Positions 35,819 to 47,000 of a stretch of DNA of 64,000 nt are shown here, piece after piece. Source of the stretch: Phlyctochytrium arcticum (taxonomy: Eukaryota > Chytridiomycota > Chytridiomycetes > Chytridiales > Chytridiaceae); contig JAHLKI010000002.1 in the NCBI GenBank assembly GCA_025602905.1, forward strand, positions 558,001 through 622,000, given 5' to 3'. A program made the translations under genes and the position numbers. The notes beneath the pieces were generated by a model. It was given only the letters and a program-made list of their open reading frames with translations, searched no databases and was not told where the DNA came from. Position 1 is the first letter of the stretch. Each line of letters begins with the position of its first letter.

Positions 35819-36801
35819 TCGTGGGTGATTTGGAGGAAAGTTCCGATGATCAAGTTGAGGACGTACTGGTAGCAAAGAGGTCGGGGAAAAAGAAGAGGCA
35901 GCGAGTTGCGGACGACAATACCGATCACATATCACTTCGCCGAAAGAAGCGGCAATCAACTACGCAGCAGGAATCGCCTGCATCTTCGCCAAGCTCGTCA
36001 CCAATGCCAGCACCGTCCACGCCCGTTCCCAGCAATCCTCCCGGTTTCGACCCATACTTTCGACCGATAGACAGCCAGGATGATAGTATTGCCTGGGGTG
36101 TAGACCCCGGTCGTTGCTCCATCTTCTATGCCGTCAACAATCGGGGAGAGCGATACGAAGTATCACTAAAACAATACCGTCACCTGTGCGGCTTCACGGC
36201 TGCCCAGAAGAAGCGAGAAAGAAGATTAAGAAGAACGAAATCAGTCGCGACGTGTCTCAATGAGCTTTCGCGAGAAACGGCAAACACATCGACCCTGGCA
36301 ACTTTCGATTCTTATGTATCCGCCGTTTTACCCCACCTCACCATCCTGGTCGACTTTTATCATCACCAGACGCACCGACGGATGAACTTTGATGGGTATA
36401 TCCGCAAGCAGAAAACATGGGATAAAATTCTGGACAAATTTCAAGGAGGTGTGGTTGCTCTGGGAGCAGCCATGTTCTCCCACAACTCACGCGGCCATGC
36501 ACCTGGTCCCGTCAAACAGTTGAGAAAACAACCGCAAAGTCGAACCGAAGTTCGACTGATTGGCGAGTACAATACAAGCAAGGTCTGCCACAGGTGCGAG
36601 GGATTTTTCACCGGAAAACAACGTTGGTGGGCGTTGCGGATATGTCGTAGTGTCTGTGGCGGACGAGTCATGAACAGAGACTACAACGCGGCCGTCAACA
36701 TCCTGGCCATTTTTCTTTTCATGAACGAACACGGGGGCCAACGACCCCAACCCTTTTTTCACGGATGGGACCTTCAACCACCGCAACAGGGAGTCCATTG
36801 A
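35737..36801 (+). CDS. Fanzor (eukaryotic TnpB homologue), nuclease half
   Basis: The open frame starts after a TGA at 35731; 35737 is a TTG and the first ATG is at 36004 (codon 90), giving 265-354 aa. Residues 11-90 are acidic then basic low complexity. The catalytic core follows: RuvC-I GVDPG (D123), a helical middle, ALGAAMFSHNSRG, the relocated glutamate in GEYNTSKVCHRC (E277), zinc ribbon Cys pairs (C284, C287 and C303, C307) and VMNRDYNAAVNIL (D315). Fanzors are RNA-guided DNA nucleases related to TnpB and Cas12. The WED and REC parts that hold the guide RNA are not recognisable here. Either they sit in a spliced exon I could not join, or the gene is truncated. The frame does not join the Crypton's last exon by a normal splice. 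Confidence 0.85.
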   Translation: MSPIGLKISRTAEAEAEEEESEDEGEVVVGDLEESSDDQVEDVLVAKRSGKKKRQRVADDNTDHISLRRKKRQSTTQQESPASSPSSSPMPAPSTPVPSNPPGFDPYFRPIDSQDDSIAWGVDPGRCSIFYAVNNRGERYEVSLKQYRHLCGFTAAQKKRERRLRRTKSVATCLNELSRETANTSTLATFDSYVSAVLPHLTILVDFYHHQTHRRMNFDGYIRKQKTWDKILDKFQGGVVALGAAMFSHNSRGHAPGPVKQLRKQPQSRTEVRLIGEYNTSKVCHRCEGFFTGKQRWWALRICRSVCGGRVMNRDYNAAVNILAIFLFMNEHGGQRPQPFFHGWDLQPPQQGVH

Positions 36802-36835
36802 GGACACCCTTGCGATAGGGCCAATCAGCAACATC

Positions 36836-36888
36836 GGGAGAGGTAGGGGGGCGAAGGGAGGGTATCCTCGCGAGGAACCTCCTCTCCC
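36836..36888 (+). ncRNA. Hairpin cluster 3' of Fanzor, candidate guide-RNA scaffold
   Basis: Thirty-five nt after the Fanzor stop, an outer stem (GGGAGAGG at 36836-36843 with CCTCTCCC at 36881-36888) encloses a perfect 10-bp palindrome (CCTCGCGAGG, 36866-36875) and a G-rich strand. TnpB and many Fanzor genes have their omega/fRNA encoded at the 3' end of the ORF and just beyond, toward the element's end. Position and structure fit; nothing else proves it. It could also be a transcription-termination structure. Confidence 0.35.
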
Positions 36889-37286
36889 AGTTGCGTTAAG
36901 TTGGCACTGGTGAGTAGCATAGATGTAGGATAGTCTAGTCTGTGTACCGCCGTATTATTAATAATATGACTTTGGAAAACTTGACATTTGTTATGAATCC
37001 GGTCAATGGGATGACCATTCGAGATCCTAATGCATTACGTAAACACATGTGCTAGTTAAGAACTTTACCGGATAACAGAATAGACTACAGATCCGAGGAC
37101 CAAAGCATAGGCACAACATAAGTTCACTATCGTACAGTGATCTCCACTGGCAACATTACAACAACATTTCCTATAGAAAAGACATCCACTTCTTCCCAAT
37201 CAATTTTTCGCATAAAAGTAGGACAGCGGCCGGAAACTGTTGGGGAGAGTGGAGGAAGATTTGGAAGCTAGCCAAGAGAGATTGTC
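36889..37286. other. Gap between Fanzor and the RING gene, about 400 bp
   Basis: AT-rich sequence without a gene. A short AT palindrome (tattattaataata, near 36954-36967) may lie near the element's right end. The last 200 bp should be the promoter of the RING protein. Confidence 0.45.
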
Positions 37287-38763
37287 ATGGAGGGGCAATT
37301 CGAGAATAGTCGCGACCACGACGACGCCGCGACGCAACAAATCAAAGACGACCACCAATTGGCACTACAGCTCGCCGAGGAAGACGAGGCCTACGTCCGC
37401 CAAACGGCCGAAGACGAGCGCATTGCTCGCGACCTTGATCGCCAGGAACGGGAACAGGAACGCGCTCAGGGATCTTCATGGGCCCCCGCCCCACATTACC
37501 CCCCTCATCCTCTGTCCACCTCATCATCGGCCGCATCTTTCCCTTACGAGGGTAATCTTCCCGGCCGGGCCTCTAGTGGCCAAAATCACGATGTGGGCCT
37601 AGTGGGAGGCCAAGCGGCTGGAGCGCATCAGATATCTAGTCGGAGAGGCAGCGGTGGGGAAGAGCATCCCGACCCCGATGGATGGACCAGGCTGGAATTT
37701 GATCGCCTGATGGCGCAACAGATGGCCAGGGAGGAGGGTGGAGAGGGTGCTGGGGACGGAGCCGGGGCGGCAAACATGCCGGGTGGGTTTCCTGCCGGTG
37801 ACCGATTGCGTTCCACATCTGGCGGCGAAGGTCGTGAGCAACGCGTCTCGGAGGCGCTGCATAATCCCATGTCGGCGGTCCTAGCACACTTGTTCTCTTC
37901 ACTAGGCACTATGCCAGGAGGTGGAAATACAACAGCAGCACCTTCCACCTCTCCAACCCGCTCACCATCAAGAAACAACCCTCCTCGGCCTCCACAAAAC
38001 CCTATCCCATCGTCCGGCTTTAGCTTTGGTCGGTTGGGAGGGTCTGGCAGTGGCGAGCCCCGAGTATTTACCTTTGGATACGATTCCAATGGTGGCTTTT
38101 ATACCAGCAACAATCCGACCCCGCATCCCCTCCTCGCCGCGTTGCAACTCACAACTGCCGTTCGACCGGATGATGCCAACCCAAATGATCCATATGCTTC
38201 TTACCGCGACCATTTTCGCCCGCTGCTAATGACGCAGTTTGGACATGATCTCGGAGGTGCCCTGTTTAATGCTGTACCCTCGAGCTACGAAGATCTTGTT
38301 GCGCTCGCCGAGCGGTTAGGTCCTGCGCAAGCACGCGGTGCAAAAGACGACGAGATCAAGAAACTTCCTGTCATAAAATGGCCAGAACAGACGGACGCAA
38401 TTGGCGGTAAAGACCACGAAAGCGGCAGCGGCAAGACTTGCGCAATATGCATGAGCGACTTTGAAACCGGAGAGGACGTCTTAAAGATTCCTTCGTGCTC
38501 TCATATGTAAGTAGGATCGAACTTAGGTGGGTCATTCTAAAATCTAATCCTGATACCCCAGGTTCCATGAGCCATGTGGCTCTCAATGGCTCAAAGTAAA
38601 CCGCACCTGTCCCATCTGCCGAAAGGACATTCGGGCAACCGCCAGTGATTCCACCGGGTCGAATGGAAGCAGCGCCAACCGTCCATCGGGAAATGCGTCA
38701 ACAGGTCCAAATTTAAATCGACAAGATAGCTTCGACAATCTTCCATTCGGCGGACGCTGGTAA
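37287..38763 (+). CDS. RING-H2 E3 ubiquitin ligase
   Basis: Two exons, 37287..38506 and 38562..38763, give 473 aa; the 55-nt intron splits the Met codon inside the RING. The RING-H2 finger is at ~383-432: CAICMSDF, CSHMFHEPC, then RTCPICRKDI (C-x2-C, C-x-H-x2-H-x2-C, C-x2-C). Upstream there is a charged UIM-like helix at ~15-45 (DHQLALQLAEEDEAYV), long Gly/Ser/Pro-rich linkers and a helix (ALFNAVPSSYEDLVALAERL) before the finger. This layout resembles RNF115/RNF126-type cytosolic ligases, although no N-terminal zinc ribbon is visible. The start ATG follows a weak AGATTGTC context. Confidence 0.88.
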
Positions 38764-39125
38764 TTCGCGCCCTATCCTACCTTCCTCCTTGTTCAAACCA
38801 TATGTACCTGAACGCGACTCCAGAACCGCGCATGAGTTGTTTCCATGAATACTGTTGCATTTATATTTTTCCCCACAATATGTAGACTATCCCCTCTTTC
38901 AGATGCCACATATTTTCTGTCTCTACAATCCCCATATTTCATTTTTCAATTGGATGGCTTGCATGCCCTTCGGATCTTTAAAGCAGAAGAGAAAGTTGAG
39001 AAATTGAACAACGTTTGTAATAGGCCGCCGTATGAAGTATTCTCATTGCACAAATATTTATATATATGTAGTTTGCAGAGTATAGTGTAATGGGTATCTC
39101 GCGTCTGAAAAAAATGATAAGAAAT
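38764..39125. other. Convergent 3' flanks, 362 bp
   Basis: AT-rich sequence between the convergent RING gene and the polytopic membrane protein. Poly(A)-type signals are likely on both strands. No gene is supported. Confidence 0.5.
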
Positions 39126-41382
39126 CTAAGGCATGCGGGATATTGTTCCATACAGGGCCTGAGCAATGGCCTGATCTTCGTCGACGCAGTCTGCAGGCAC
39201 CGTAACATGGGTCAACGTTCTCCGCATCGTCACAACCTTGAAGACCCGTCCAACGTCTCGCTTGTCGCGCTTCAACGATCCACGCTTTGCATCTTTCTTT
39301 AGCTTGCTCCGCTGCAACAGCCCCAACCACATGGACATGGCTACTCCAATCAACCCCCACCCCGCAAACAACACAATGGTGGACTGTATTGGCGTGTGAA
39401 AGAATGAGACGATGGCAGCCACATAGGCCCACAGGGCGGCCAGGTGAGCGCCAATTGAGGCTACCCGCAACTTATCGAATGTGCAAGAGTTGAAGAATGA
39501 ATCGATAAAAAGGAGAATTCCTAGTGTTAGGCAGCCCATGGCTCGGCGACCGCTGGTGACGGTATCGGGATTGGTGGAAGTGTGGGCGATGAGGAGGTTG
39601 ATGGCTGGAGGGAATACAAAGGTAAACATGGGTTGTCGGGAATCACTACTGAGGACTTTTTAAACCTACCCAAGAATGCGGACGTAATGGCCCGCTTAAT
39701 CACAACAATTCGGGGTATAAACGCAACCGACGATCGGCGCGTATGTTTGTCCGCTATATGAGCCCCATAAGAATCAACGTTTGCGCAGTAAAAAAAGGCT
39801 ATGGCTGCAAACCTTTGTACGAGCCGACAAAAATCGCCGAGAGTCCATAGATCAGTAATCCGGCAAAGGCCATACCAGTATAATGCTTATGCGGCCCCAC
39901 CCAACACTCCACGGGAACATACGCCTGTCCAAAGTCGGCATATTGGAGATACATGTTTGCCACGCCTGTAACAGGATCTGTCTATTACGAGATGCGGGAA
40001 ATTAGCAAAAATGGATAATGTAATTCTTGAGAATGGGAATGAATGTACCTGAGTGCGGCAGTCCAGGACAGACAAGAGACGCGATACAATCGGCAAATAC
40101 AGAAGCCCGGCAAAGACCTCAAATACGATATTACATAGCCAGTGTCCAGGTTGCAGGAACCGGGCAATGGCGTAGCCCAGCAAGATGGTATACACGCAGC
40201 ACGCTCCAAAGGCTACCGCTGTGGCAGCGTAAAACAGATCGGGCACCTTTGTCTGATTGTCACCTTCACAAGCTAAATCATCCAATCGTAGAGTGGATAA
40301 CCGAACTCCGCCCCGCACAATCAGCCCGATGGTAGTCGAGCACAGCCAACTATCTGACGATGTCCGGAACGCCAGTGAAGTAAACTGACTAAATTCGATC
40401 AACGGTGCCAAAAGTGGCAAAAAGTGTCGCCAGTGCATCAAGGTCGTTCCGTGGGTCTGCAGCGTTACCATTCCCAGACCAGGTTTCAGGAACGCATAAA
40501 CGATAGTTAAAACTTGCACGACTCCAATCACGCACAGAAATACAGCCACGACCGACATGACTCGCCACCCCCGCTGGGTGAGTGTCTCCATCCATCCAGC
40601 GACCGCGGTCGGATACAACAGCAGCCCAAAGAATATCAGGAACCCTACGCCCCATGCCCATCCCTTCATTTCGTTCTTGTAGTTATCCGTATTGACTGCT
40701 CGTCGGGTCACGCAGGATTGGAATACCACAGCGACGCAAAATGGGCAGTAGACAAAGAGAGAAATTAGCATCGTCAGGGGGAGAACGATAATGTCGATTG
40801 GGGTGAAGGGTGGGGCGACCTTGGGTATACCACTAAATCGTAACATAATCGGTCAGACCCTTCACATACGAGATAAATTTCTGCAACGGGTACTCACGTT
40901 CCATCATGGACTGGGGCCTCCTCTGTGGGTGATGGAATGTCGTCCGATTTGCCGGATCTTTCGGTCTTCAGGTTGAGGCTCATCACACTTAGGGACACTC
41001 CGCTTGCTTTGCCCGACAGCCCACTTGCCCTGGACGCATTCACAGCTCTGCCGGCCTCAAAGCCTCGCCGCATACTCGCAACGACATCGCTCTTGTCACT
41101 CGGGTACCGAAATTCCTCCTCATATTCATTCTCCAATTCATCATATTCATTTTCCGATTCTGACCCGCTCTCTGCTGAATCGTCGGCGGCACTGGCAACC
41201 ACAATGGCACCCGGGATAGAGGCTTTTCGCGGCTTGCGGTGTTCTATATCTGGTTCTTGAGGAGTGGACTCTAGCATGTCTACGCGACTGTATTTCCCGT
41301 TGGTGACGGGGAGTGGAGTGCTCGAGTCGACGGGGTGGTCACAGAGGTTAGTCCCGGATTCGGGATCGTTATTGTCATACAT
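39126..41382 (-). CDS. Polytopic membrane protein of unknown family
   Basis: Five exons, 41382..40898, 40832..40049, 39981..39813, 39753..39670 and 39604..39126, give 666 aa; introns are 59-67 nt and all joins keep frame. Residues 1-160 are cytosolic-looking and acidic/Ser-rich (ESENEYDELENEYEEEF). Eight or nine hydrophobic helices follow, including IVLPLTMLISLFVYCPF, WGVGFLIFFGLLLYPTAVAG, SVVAVFLCVIGVVQVLTIVY, ATAVAFGACCVYTILLGYAI, a VECWVGPHKHYTG loop, then LTLGILLFIDSFFN and TIVLFAGWGLIGVAMSMWLG, and a basic tail. The CW-x-G-x-H loop recalls some fungal TRP-like/multi-TM proteins, but I cannot assign it. Confidence 0.75.
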
Positions 41383-42239
41383 GGTCGTCCCAAGTTGTTC
41401 CCCCGCAATTGTAATCTCGGTTTTGACCGGCCGTCAGTACTTGCGCAGATTTGATGTGTGGGTTTTATGGGCAGCCCCGAGTCATGGAAAAGGGTATCCC
41501 GGACAAGTATATGGGTAGTTGCAGAAGAAGAGTTCGTATATATACTGAGATAATGCAGGATAAAAGGCACACCGCCCCGCTTTACTCTTTTCTCAACCGA
41601 ACTTTCGCACTTTTACGAAAGGTGCGCATAAAAACACCGACACATTTGACAGCATATCGCCTATACTGCTTCTTGATGGGACCAGAAAACCGGTTCTCAG
41701 TTTTGGGGGTCGTCCAAAGAAAAAATAGGCTACCCAGTCGTGGCTCAGATATCTACAAGTGACGAAGGGAGGCATGCCCCCATAAATAACCAATTTCGTC
41801 CATGGAATTGAAAGCTTTGTCATAACAAGCGGAAACTGAAAAGTCCGATTGCTTACGCGATCCAATGGGCAGGCTGGAACGGCGATACCCAGCGCCAATG
41901 TTCTGGCCCACATATATTCCTCCCGCCGATCATTCTTGGACGATCCCCTCAGCTACTTCCGCTCCAGTTTTACGGGTGCTATTTGCGCTCATTCAACAAC
42001 ATCACTCAGCGACCAAGCCGGCATTTACTGCGTTTATCCTATTCAGTGGCCGTTGGTCATGTCCCTTGGCACTAGGCACTTGGAGGATGACCCGAAACCT
42101 CTTTGCATTAGAGAGACTTCAAGTTTATATACACATCTCACATATACGCCGTACGCCGTAAGTTGTTCTGAACACTAAGAATGCTACCACTAGCAATCCC
42201 AAGCTATATACATAAGGAACTCAAATGAATACAATACAC
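41383..42239. other. Gene-poor stretch, 857 bp
   Basis: This lies between the start of the polytopic gene and the 3' end of the EF-hand gene. Plus-strand frames near 41640-42170 look faintly protein-like (for example LDGTRKPVLSFGG, near 41676-41715) but are broken by stops and lack a clear family. They may be a decayed gene. Nothing is called. Confidence 0.4.
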
Positions 42240-42754
42240 CTATTTCTTGGCCGCTAGACTGTGTTTGGTCATGCCCGCACAAAACTCGTCAAATAGAATG
42301 TACCCTCCCTTGTTCTTGTCCATGGCGTCAAATGCCCGCCGCGCATCATTTCCAGCTAGACCGAGGTATGCCCAACCCTTTTCAAACTCTTCAAACGAGA
42401 CCCGACGGTCACCGTCATCATCCATCTTTTTGAACTTTTGGTACAGCTCATCGTAGACACTCAAATAGTCAATTAATGCCGCGAATTCGTTCTTGTCCAC
42501 GAAACCGTCGCGTGATTTGTCGGCAGCCTTGTAGGCCCGCATGATGGCCGGTTTGTTCTTGGCATACTGGGGCAGGACGTCAATGACGGCCCGGTCGATT
42601 TCGGCGAGGGAGAGAATGCCATTCCCGTTGTAGTCAAAGGTTTTCCAGGCCTACGTTGTGAATTAGTACGGTTTGCGCTTCAGTGATGACTGGCGTGCGG
42701 AGGACAAACCTTGTCAATGTGAGCTCTATCTATCTTCTTGTGTGCGCTGGCCAT
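42240..42754 (-). CDS. EF-hand protein, flagellar calcium-binding (calflagin-like)
   Basis: Two exons, 42754..42710 and 42650..42240, give 151 aa over a 59-nt intron. Four EF-hand loops can be traced: DYNGNGILSLAEI, DKSRDGFVDKNEF, DDDGDRRVSFEEF and DKNKGGYILFDEF, the last with weaker ligands. The order (WKTFD, then KPAIMRAYKAAD, YLSVYDELYQKFKKMD, then a final FDEFCAGM) resembles the flagellar calcium-binding proteins of protists. No N-terminal glycine for myristoylation is present (MASAHKK). A flagellar role is inferred from family likeness and from the presence of IFT52 in the window. Confidence 0.78.
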
Positions 42755-44076
42755 GATGCTACTAGTATCTTTCTTGTAAAAGTTGTTGTGAAATCCGCTG
42801 AATCAGGAGAGACAATTGTCGCCTTTTGAAATTTGAACGATGGCCAAGTTACGCGTGGCGGGAAAAGACTGCACGCAGGTGGTTAATTTCCGATCCTTTC
42901 CGCCTTCCCGATCCTTTCCGACTATTGGAGATTTTCGCAGAAAGCCCAGCTGGGCCAGACGATCACTCACCGCATCGACGCATTTATTCCGTTTCGGGCT
43001 GTCAAGCATCTTAATTGAGGCGTTCAGTATCCAAATCTGGAATAAAACCTTTTGCGGTGGGGTAACGTTTTTTGCCTAAACGCGTCAAGCAACCAAAAAT
43101 GTGGACCGCATTTTTGACATGCCTTTCAAAGGCCAGGGGCATGCACATTCGCTACAGACACCAGATATGGCCAGAAACGACTTCTTTGGGTAATTCTGGT
43201 ATAGCTATTCCTTTCCTTGATAATTTTCGACGACTGTGGGCTGCAAGTGAATAGTTTTTAGCTCTTCCTGAGCTATACCCCTATACCCTGTGGGAAAAAC
43301 CTGTATTTCGGCCGCCAGGGACAAGTACATACGCTACAGACACCAGATATGACCAGAAACGAATTACTTGAACAATTCTGGTACAACACTTTATTTCCTT
43401 GATAACTTTCCCATGACTGTAGGCTGCCAGTGACAGGGTTTTAGTTCTCCCCGAGCTATGTACCCCGTGGGAGAAACAGTCTTAGAGACGACACGCGCGT
43501 AGTATATGTACATTTTACAAATAGAATGCACTGACTGCTATATATACTACAGTCAATGTCAATGTGTTCGGGTGCTTTACGGGATCGCACAAATGATGGT
43601 TCATTCCATACACCCCATACATTATCTTGAGTGTTGAGTGGCGCTTACGGAGAGTGGGAGAGAAGAGGCCTTGATGTGGACGACCCACCGCGCGCCAAAA
43701 ACAAACAAAGTGAAAAAGTCTGGGAGGGCCTGTGCGATGGGCGTGTACGATGGCGGGTTCAACGAGCAAGAATACATTCGCAGCCGGCAGATGTGTCGGA
43801 AGAGTTACGGACGGTTGGGCAACAATTGGCAAAGGCTCGGGATATGAACAGAGCTTTCCTCAACAGGTCGGTAAAATGAATGAATGCCAAGACTTTGAAA
43901 GTGCCAGAAGGTAAAAGACGGTCGACCCAACAACAGCGACACACGAAAAAAGTTCAGAGCATCCAAGATGTGTAAATTAAAAATACAGAAAAGAGTCGAA
44001 AGAAATCATGCAGAGAACAGAAATGAGAAAAAAACCAAAGTCCCAAATATGAAGAAGAAAGAAATCCAGTAAAAAC
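42755..44076. other. Gene-poor stretch, 1.3 kb, with a tandem duplication
   Basis: Upstream of the EF-hand gene there is a near-repeat of ccgatcctttccg (42889-42922 area). The middle holds the two-copy repeat listed separately. From 43630 to 43915 short plus-strand frames (such as one starting MGVYDGGFNEQEYIRSRQMC at 43738) look partly protein-like but end within 40-80 codons, and I cannot assign them. Confidence 0.45.
43132..43480. repeat. Two-copy tandem duplication, period 182 bp
   Basis: Copy 1 (about 43132-43300) and copy 2 (about 43313-43480) share CGCTACAGACACCAGATATG (43150 and 43332), then CCAGAAACGA, AATTCTGGTA, TTTCCTTGATAA, GAGCTAT and CCCTGTGGGA/CCCCGTGGGA blocks in the same order, with scattered mismatches. 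This is an old local duplication. I see no coding signal in it. Confidence 0.8.
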
Positions 44077-47000
44077 CTAAATACGTGTCACAGTCGAATC
44101 ACCCGTCCATTCCGCCCAACTGCGGACCGCATCCGGCTTCTGCTGCCCTCCAACCGTATATTTAGCAATAGCCTGCGCAAAGACAGTAGCCGTCTTGACT
44201 TCATTCATGATGCCGACACCCAAGTCGACGGCCGTTCGGCGGACCAAGTACCGGGCGTCATCGGTGCTGCGCGGGCGGGTACGGGCCAACGACACGACGA
44301 GGGAGATGTTGAGCTCGTCAAAGAGATTGCGGGCCGTTCGGCGGTCTTGGAGGAGAGCGACGAGTTCGGATTCGGTGGGGGCCACCACGGGTAAATCGGT
44401 TTGGGTGGTGGAGGCCTGGAGGAGAGATGAGCGGGTAGATTGCGTATCGGCATAAATCTTGTATCCGGCTTTGGCCAGTGTTTCCGCAATATACGCCGCC
44501 TCGGCTGGGTCCGTCAACTCGTCTGTGCTCATGACGACGGTGCTGCCGGTCGCCATGGGCAGTTTCTTGAAATTGTTGTGATTGGCGTACATGGCAGTGA
44601 AATAGGCCTCATGCACATCTTTACCAAAACACGCCACTTCGCCCGTGGAGGCCATTTCGACGCCCAGCATGGGATCAGCACCGGCTAACCGGGTCCAGGA
44701 GAAAATGGGAACTTTGACGGCCTTGTAGTCGCGGGGAATGCTCATGGGATCTTGTGTAGGGACCGCGGCGGACAAAGTAGGGGACTTGACCAAGGCTCGG
44801 GTAGCCAGATCGATGAAGTTGACGTCGAGGACCTTGGATACAAACGGGAAGGATCGGGAGGCGCGCAGGTTACACTCAATGACTTTGAGTTCGTGCGAAC
44901 CCGTCTCGTGTAGCAAAGGTCGGCGCAAGATAATCTGCATGTTGAACGGTCCCGTAATCTTGAACGCTTTGGCAACCTTTTTGGCAATAGTCTTGCAGTC
45001 CTGCACAATCTCATCGTTCAAGCCACGCACCCCAATGTTCTTGGCCGCAGCCGCCGCAACAGTAGGGTCGGCATCAGCATTTCCTTCCATCAACGGGGGC
45101 AAAACCAACGTGGCATCACCCGAGTGCACTCCCGCATTCTCAATGTGTTGCGACAAAGCCCAAATGAGTAATTCACCATCGGAAGCAACGGCGTCCACAT
45201 CCAATTCCTGAGCACCTTCGATAAACTTTGTAATGACAATAGGATGTTCGGGCGAGACGTCTGTGGCAAGGCTGAGGTAGATTTCAAGATCCTTGGGCGT
45301 GTGTGCGACATTCATGGCTGCGCCAGACAAGACATAAGAGGGCCGAACGAGAACAGGGTAGGTGACACGTTCAGCAAAGGCAAGCGCTTCATCGACACTT
45401 TTGAGCTCCTTCCATTCTGGCTGGTCAACACCGATATCGTCCAAGATTCGGGAAAACTTTTCTCGGTCTTCGGCTCGGTCCACGTCAATGGGGTTGGTGC
45501 CCAAAACTTTGACTCCCCGCTCCCAGAGCTTGAGGGCAATGTTTTGAGGGAGCTGACCTCCGACACTGACCACGCATCCGCTGGCATTTTCGCGCTCATA
45601 AATGTCCATGACCCGCTCGAAACTGAGCTCCTCAAAGTACAAGCGATCGCATTCGTCGAAATCGGTGGAAACAGTTTCGGGGTTGTAGTTGACCATGACA
45701 GTGCGGTGGCCGAGTGATCGCAAGGAGTGAATGCAAGAGACGCCACACCAATCAAACTCGACGCTAGAGCCGATACGGTAGACCCCAGAGCCCAAAACCA
45801 TGATACCCTTGTCGTTAAATTCAACATCGTCGGTAGATGCATTGTAAGTGGTATACAGGTAATTGGTGTCTGCGGGGAATTCGGCTGCCAACGTGTCAAT
45901 GCGCTTGACGAATGGAATGATACCGTGACTCTTTCGCAGTGCACGGATAGCCAGTTCAGTGGATCCCGTGTACGACGCAATTTGTTTGTCGGAAAATCCC
46001 CGCTGCTTGGCCAACTTGAGGAGATCCGTTGGGATAGTGCTGGTAGCCAAGGCATAGTCTGTTGTTGGGGTTGGCGGAAGAGTCTCTGGGTTCTGGGCAT
46101 GCTGCTCCAACACTTCTTTGACCGGTTTGGGACCCTTGTGTTGCGCGAGCGCATGGCGGGTGTTGACCAAATTTTCCAACTTGTAAAGAAACCAGCGATC
46201 GATTTTGGTAATTTCATGCACCTTATCCACAGAATAGCCCTGATCAATCATGGCTTTTCCGACCGCAAAGAGGCGACGATCGGTGGGTTCGGCCAACGCT
46301 TTGTCCAAGTCTTCAAATTCCAAAGATTGGAATCCCTCGAACCCAGGATCTACCATACGGATAGCCTTTTGCAAAGATTCTTCCCATGTGCGGCCAATAC
46401 CCATCACTTCACCAACCGACTTCATGGAGGAGCCGATTTTGCGGGAGACGTGCTGAAACTTGCCCAGATCCCATCGAGGAATTTTTGTCACAACATAGTC
46501 GAGCGAGGGCTCAAAGTTTGCGGTGGTCGTACGCGTGACGGCATTGCGAAGATCAGGCAAAGACGCGCCGAGGGCAATCTTGGCGGCGACGAATGCGAGG
46601 GGGTAGCCGGTTGCTTTAGAAGCCAAGGCACTACTTCGCGACAGACGGGCATTCACTTCAATGACGGCATACTCTAGACTATGGGGGTTGAGACCGTACT
46701 GGACATTGCACTCGCCGACGACTCCAAGGTGCCGAATGATCTTGATGGCAGCGGAACGGAGCATGTGGTACTCTTCGTCACTCAGAGTCTGACTCGGAGC
46801 AACGACAATAGAGTCACCCGTGTGGGTACCTAAAGGATCAAAGTTTTCCATGTTGCAAACAGTGATGCAGTTGTTATCAGCATCACGCACAACCTCATAC
46901 TCGAGCTCTTTCCAGCCCTTCATAGACCGTTCGACCAAGAGCTGAGGAGACAACGAAAGAGATGATGTAGCCAACTGACGGAGTTCTTGCTCATTGTCGG

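Larger units (their letters stand above)
32340..36900 (+). mobile_element. Composite Crypton-Fanzor element, plus-strand copy
   Basis: A tyrosine-recombinase gene (32433-35818), a Fanzor ORF in the same direction that overlaps its last exon (35737-36801), and a hairpin cluster just after it (36836-36888) form one compact block. TnpB-like Fanzor proteins are known passengers of several eukaryotic transposon types, so the block is best read as one mobile unit. Its ends are estimates, because I found no repeat pair that fixes them. The left end abuts copy A within 250 bp of AT-rich DNA that should contain both promoters. Confidence 0.6.

Noticed and set aside
41640..42178. Weak likeness to a gamma-glutamyltransferase C-terminus (LDGTRKPVLSFGG)
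   Set aside because: Only one short stretch fits, stops interrupt every frame, and no catalytic motif of the family is present.
43738..43850. Possible micro-gene starting MGVYDGGFNEQEYIRSRQMC
   Set aside because: Ends after 36 codons, with no splice partner found and no family; an overlapping frame looks equally protein-like.
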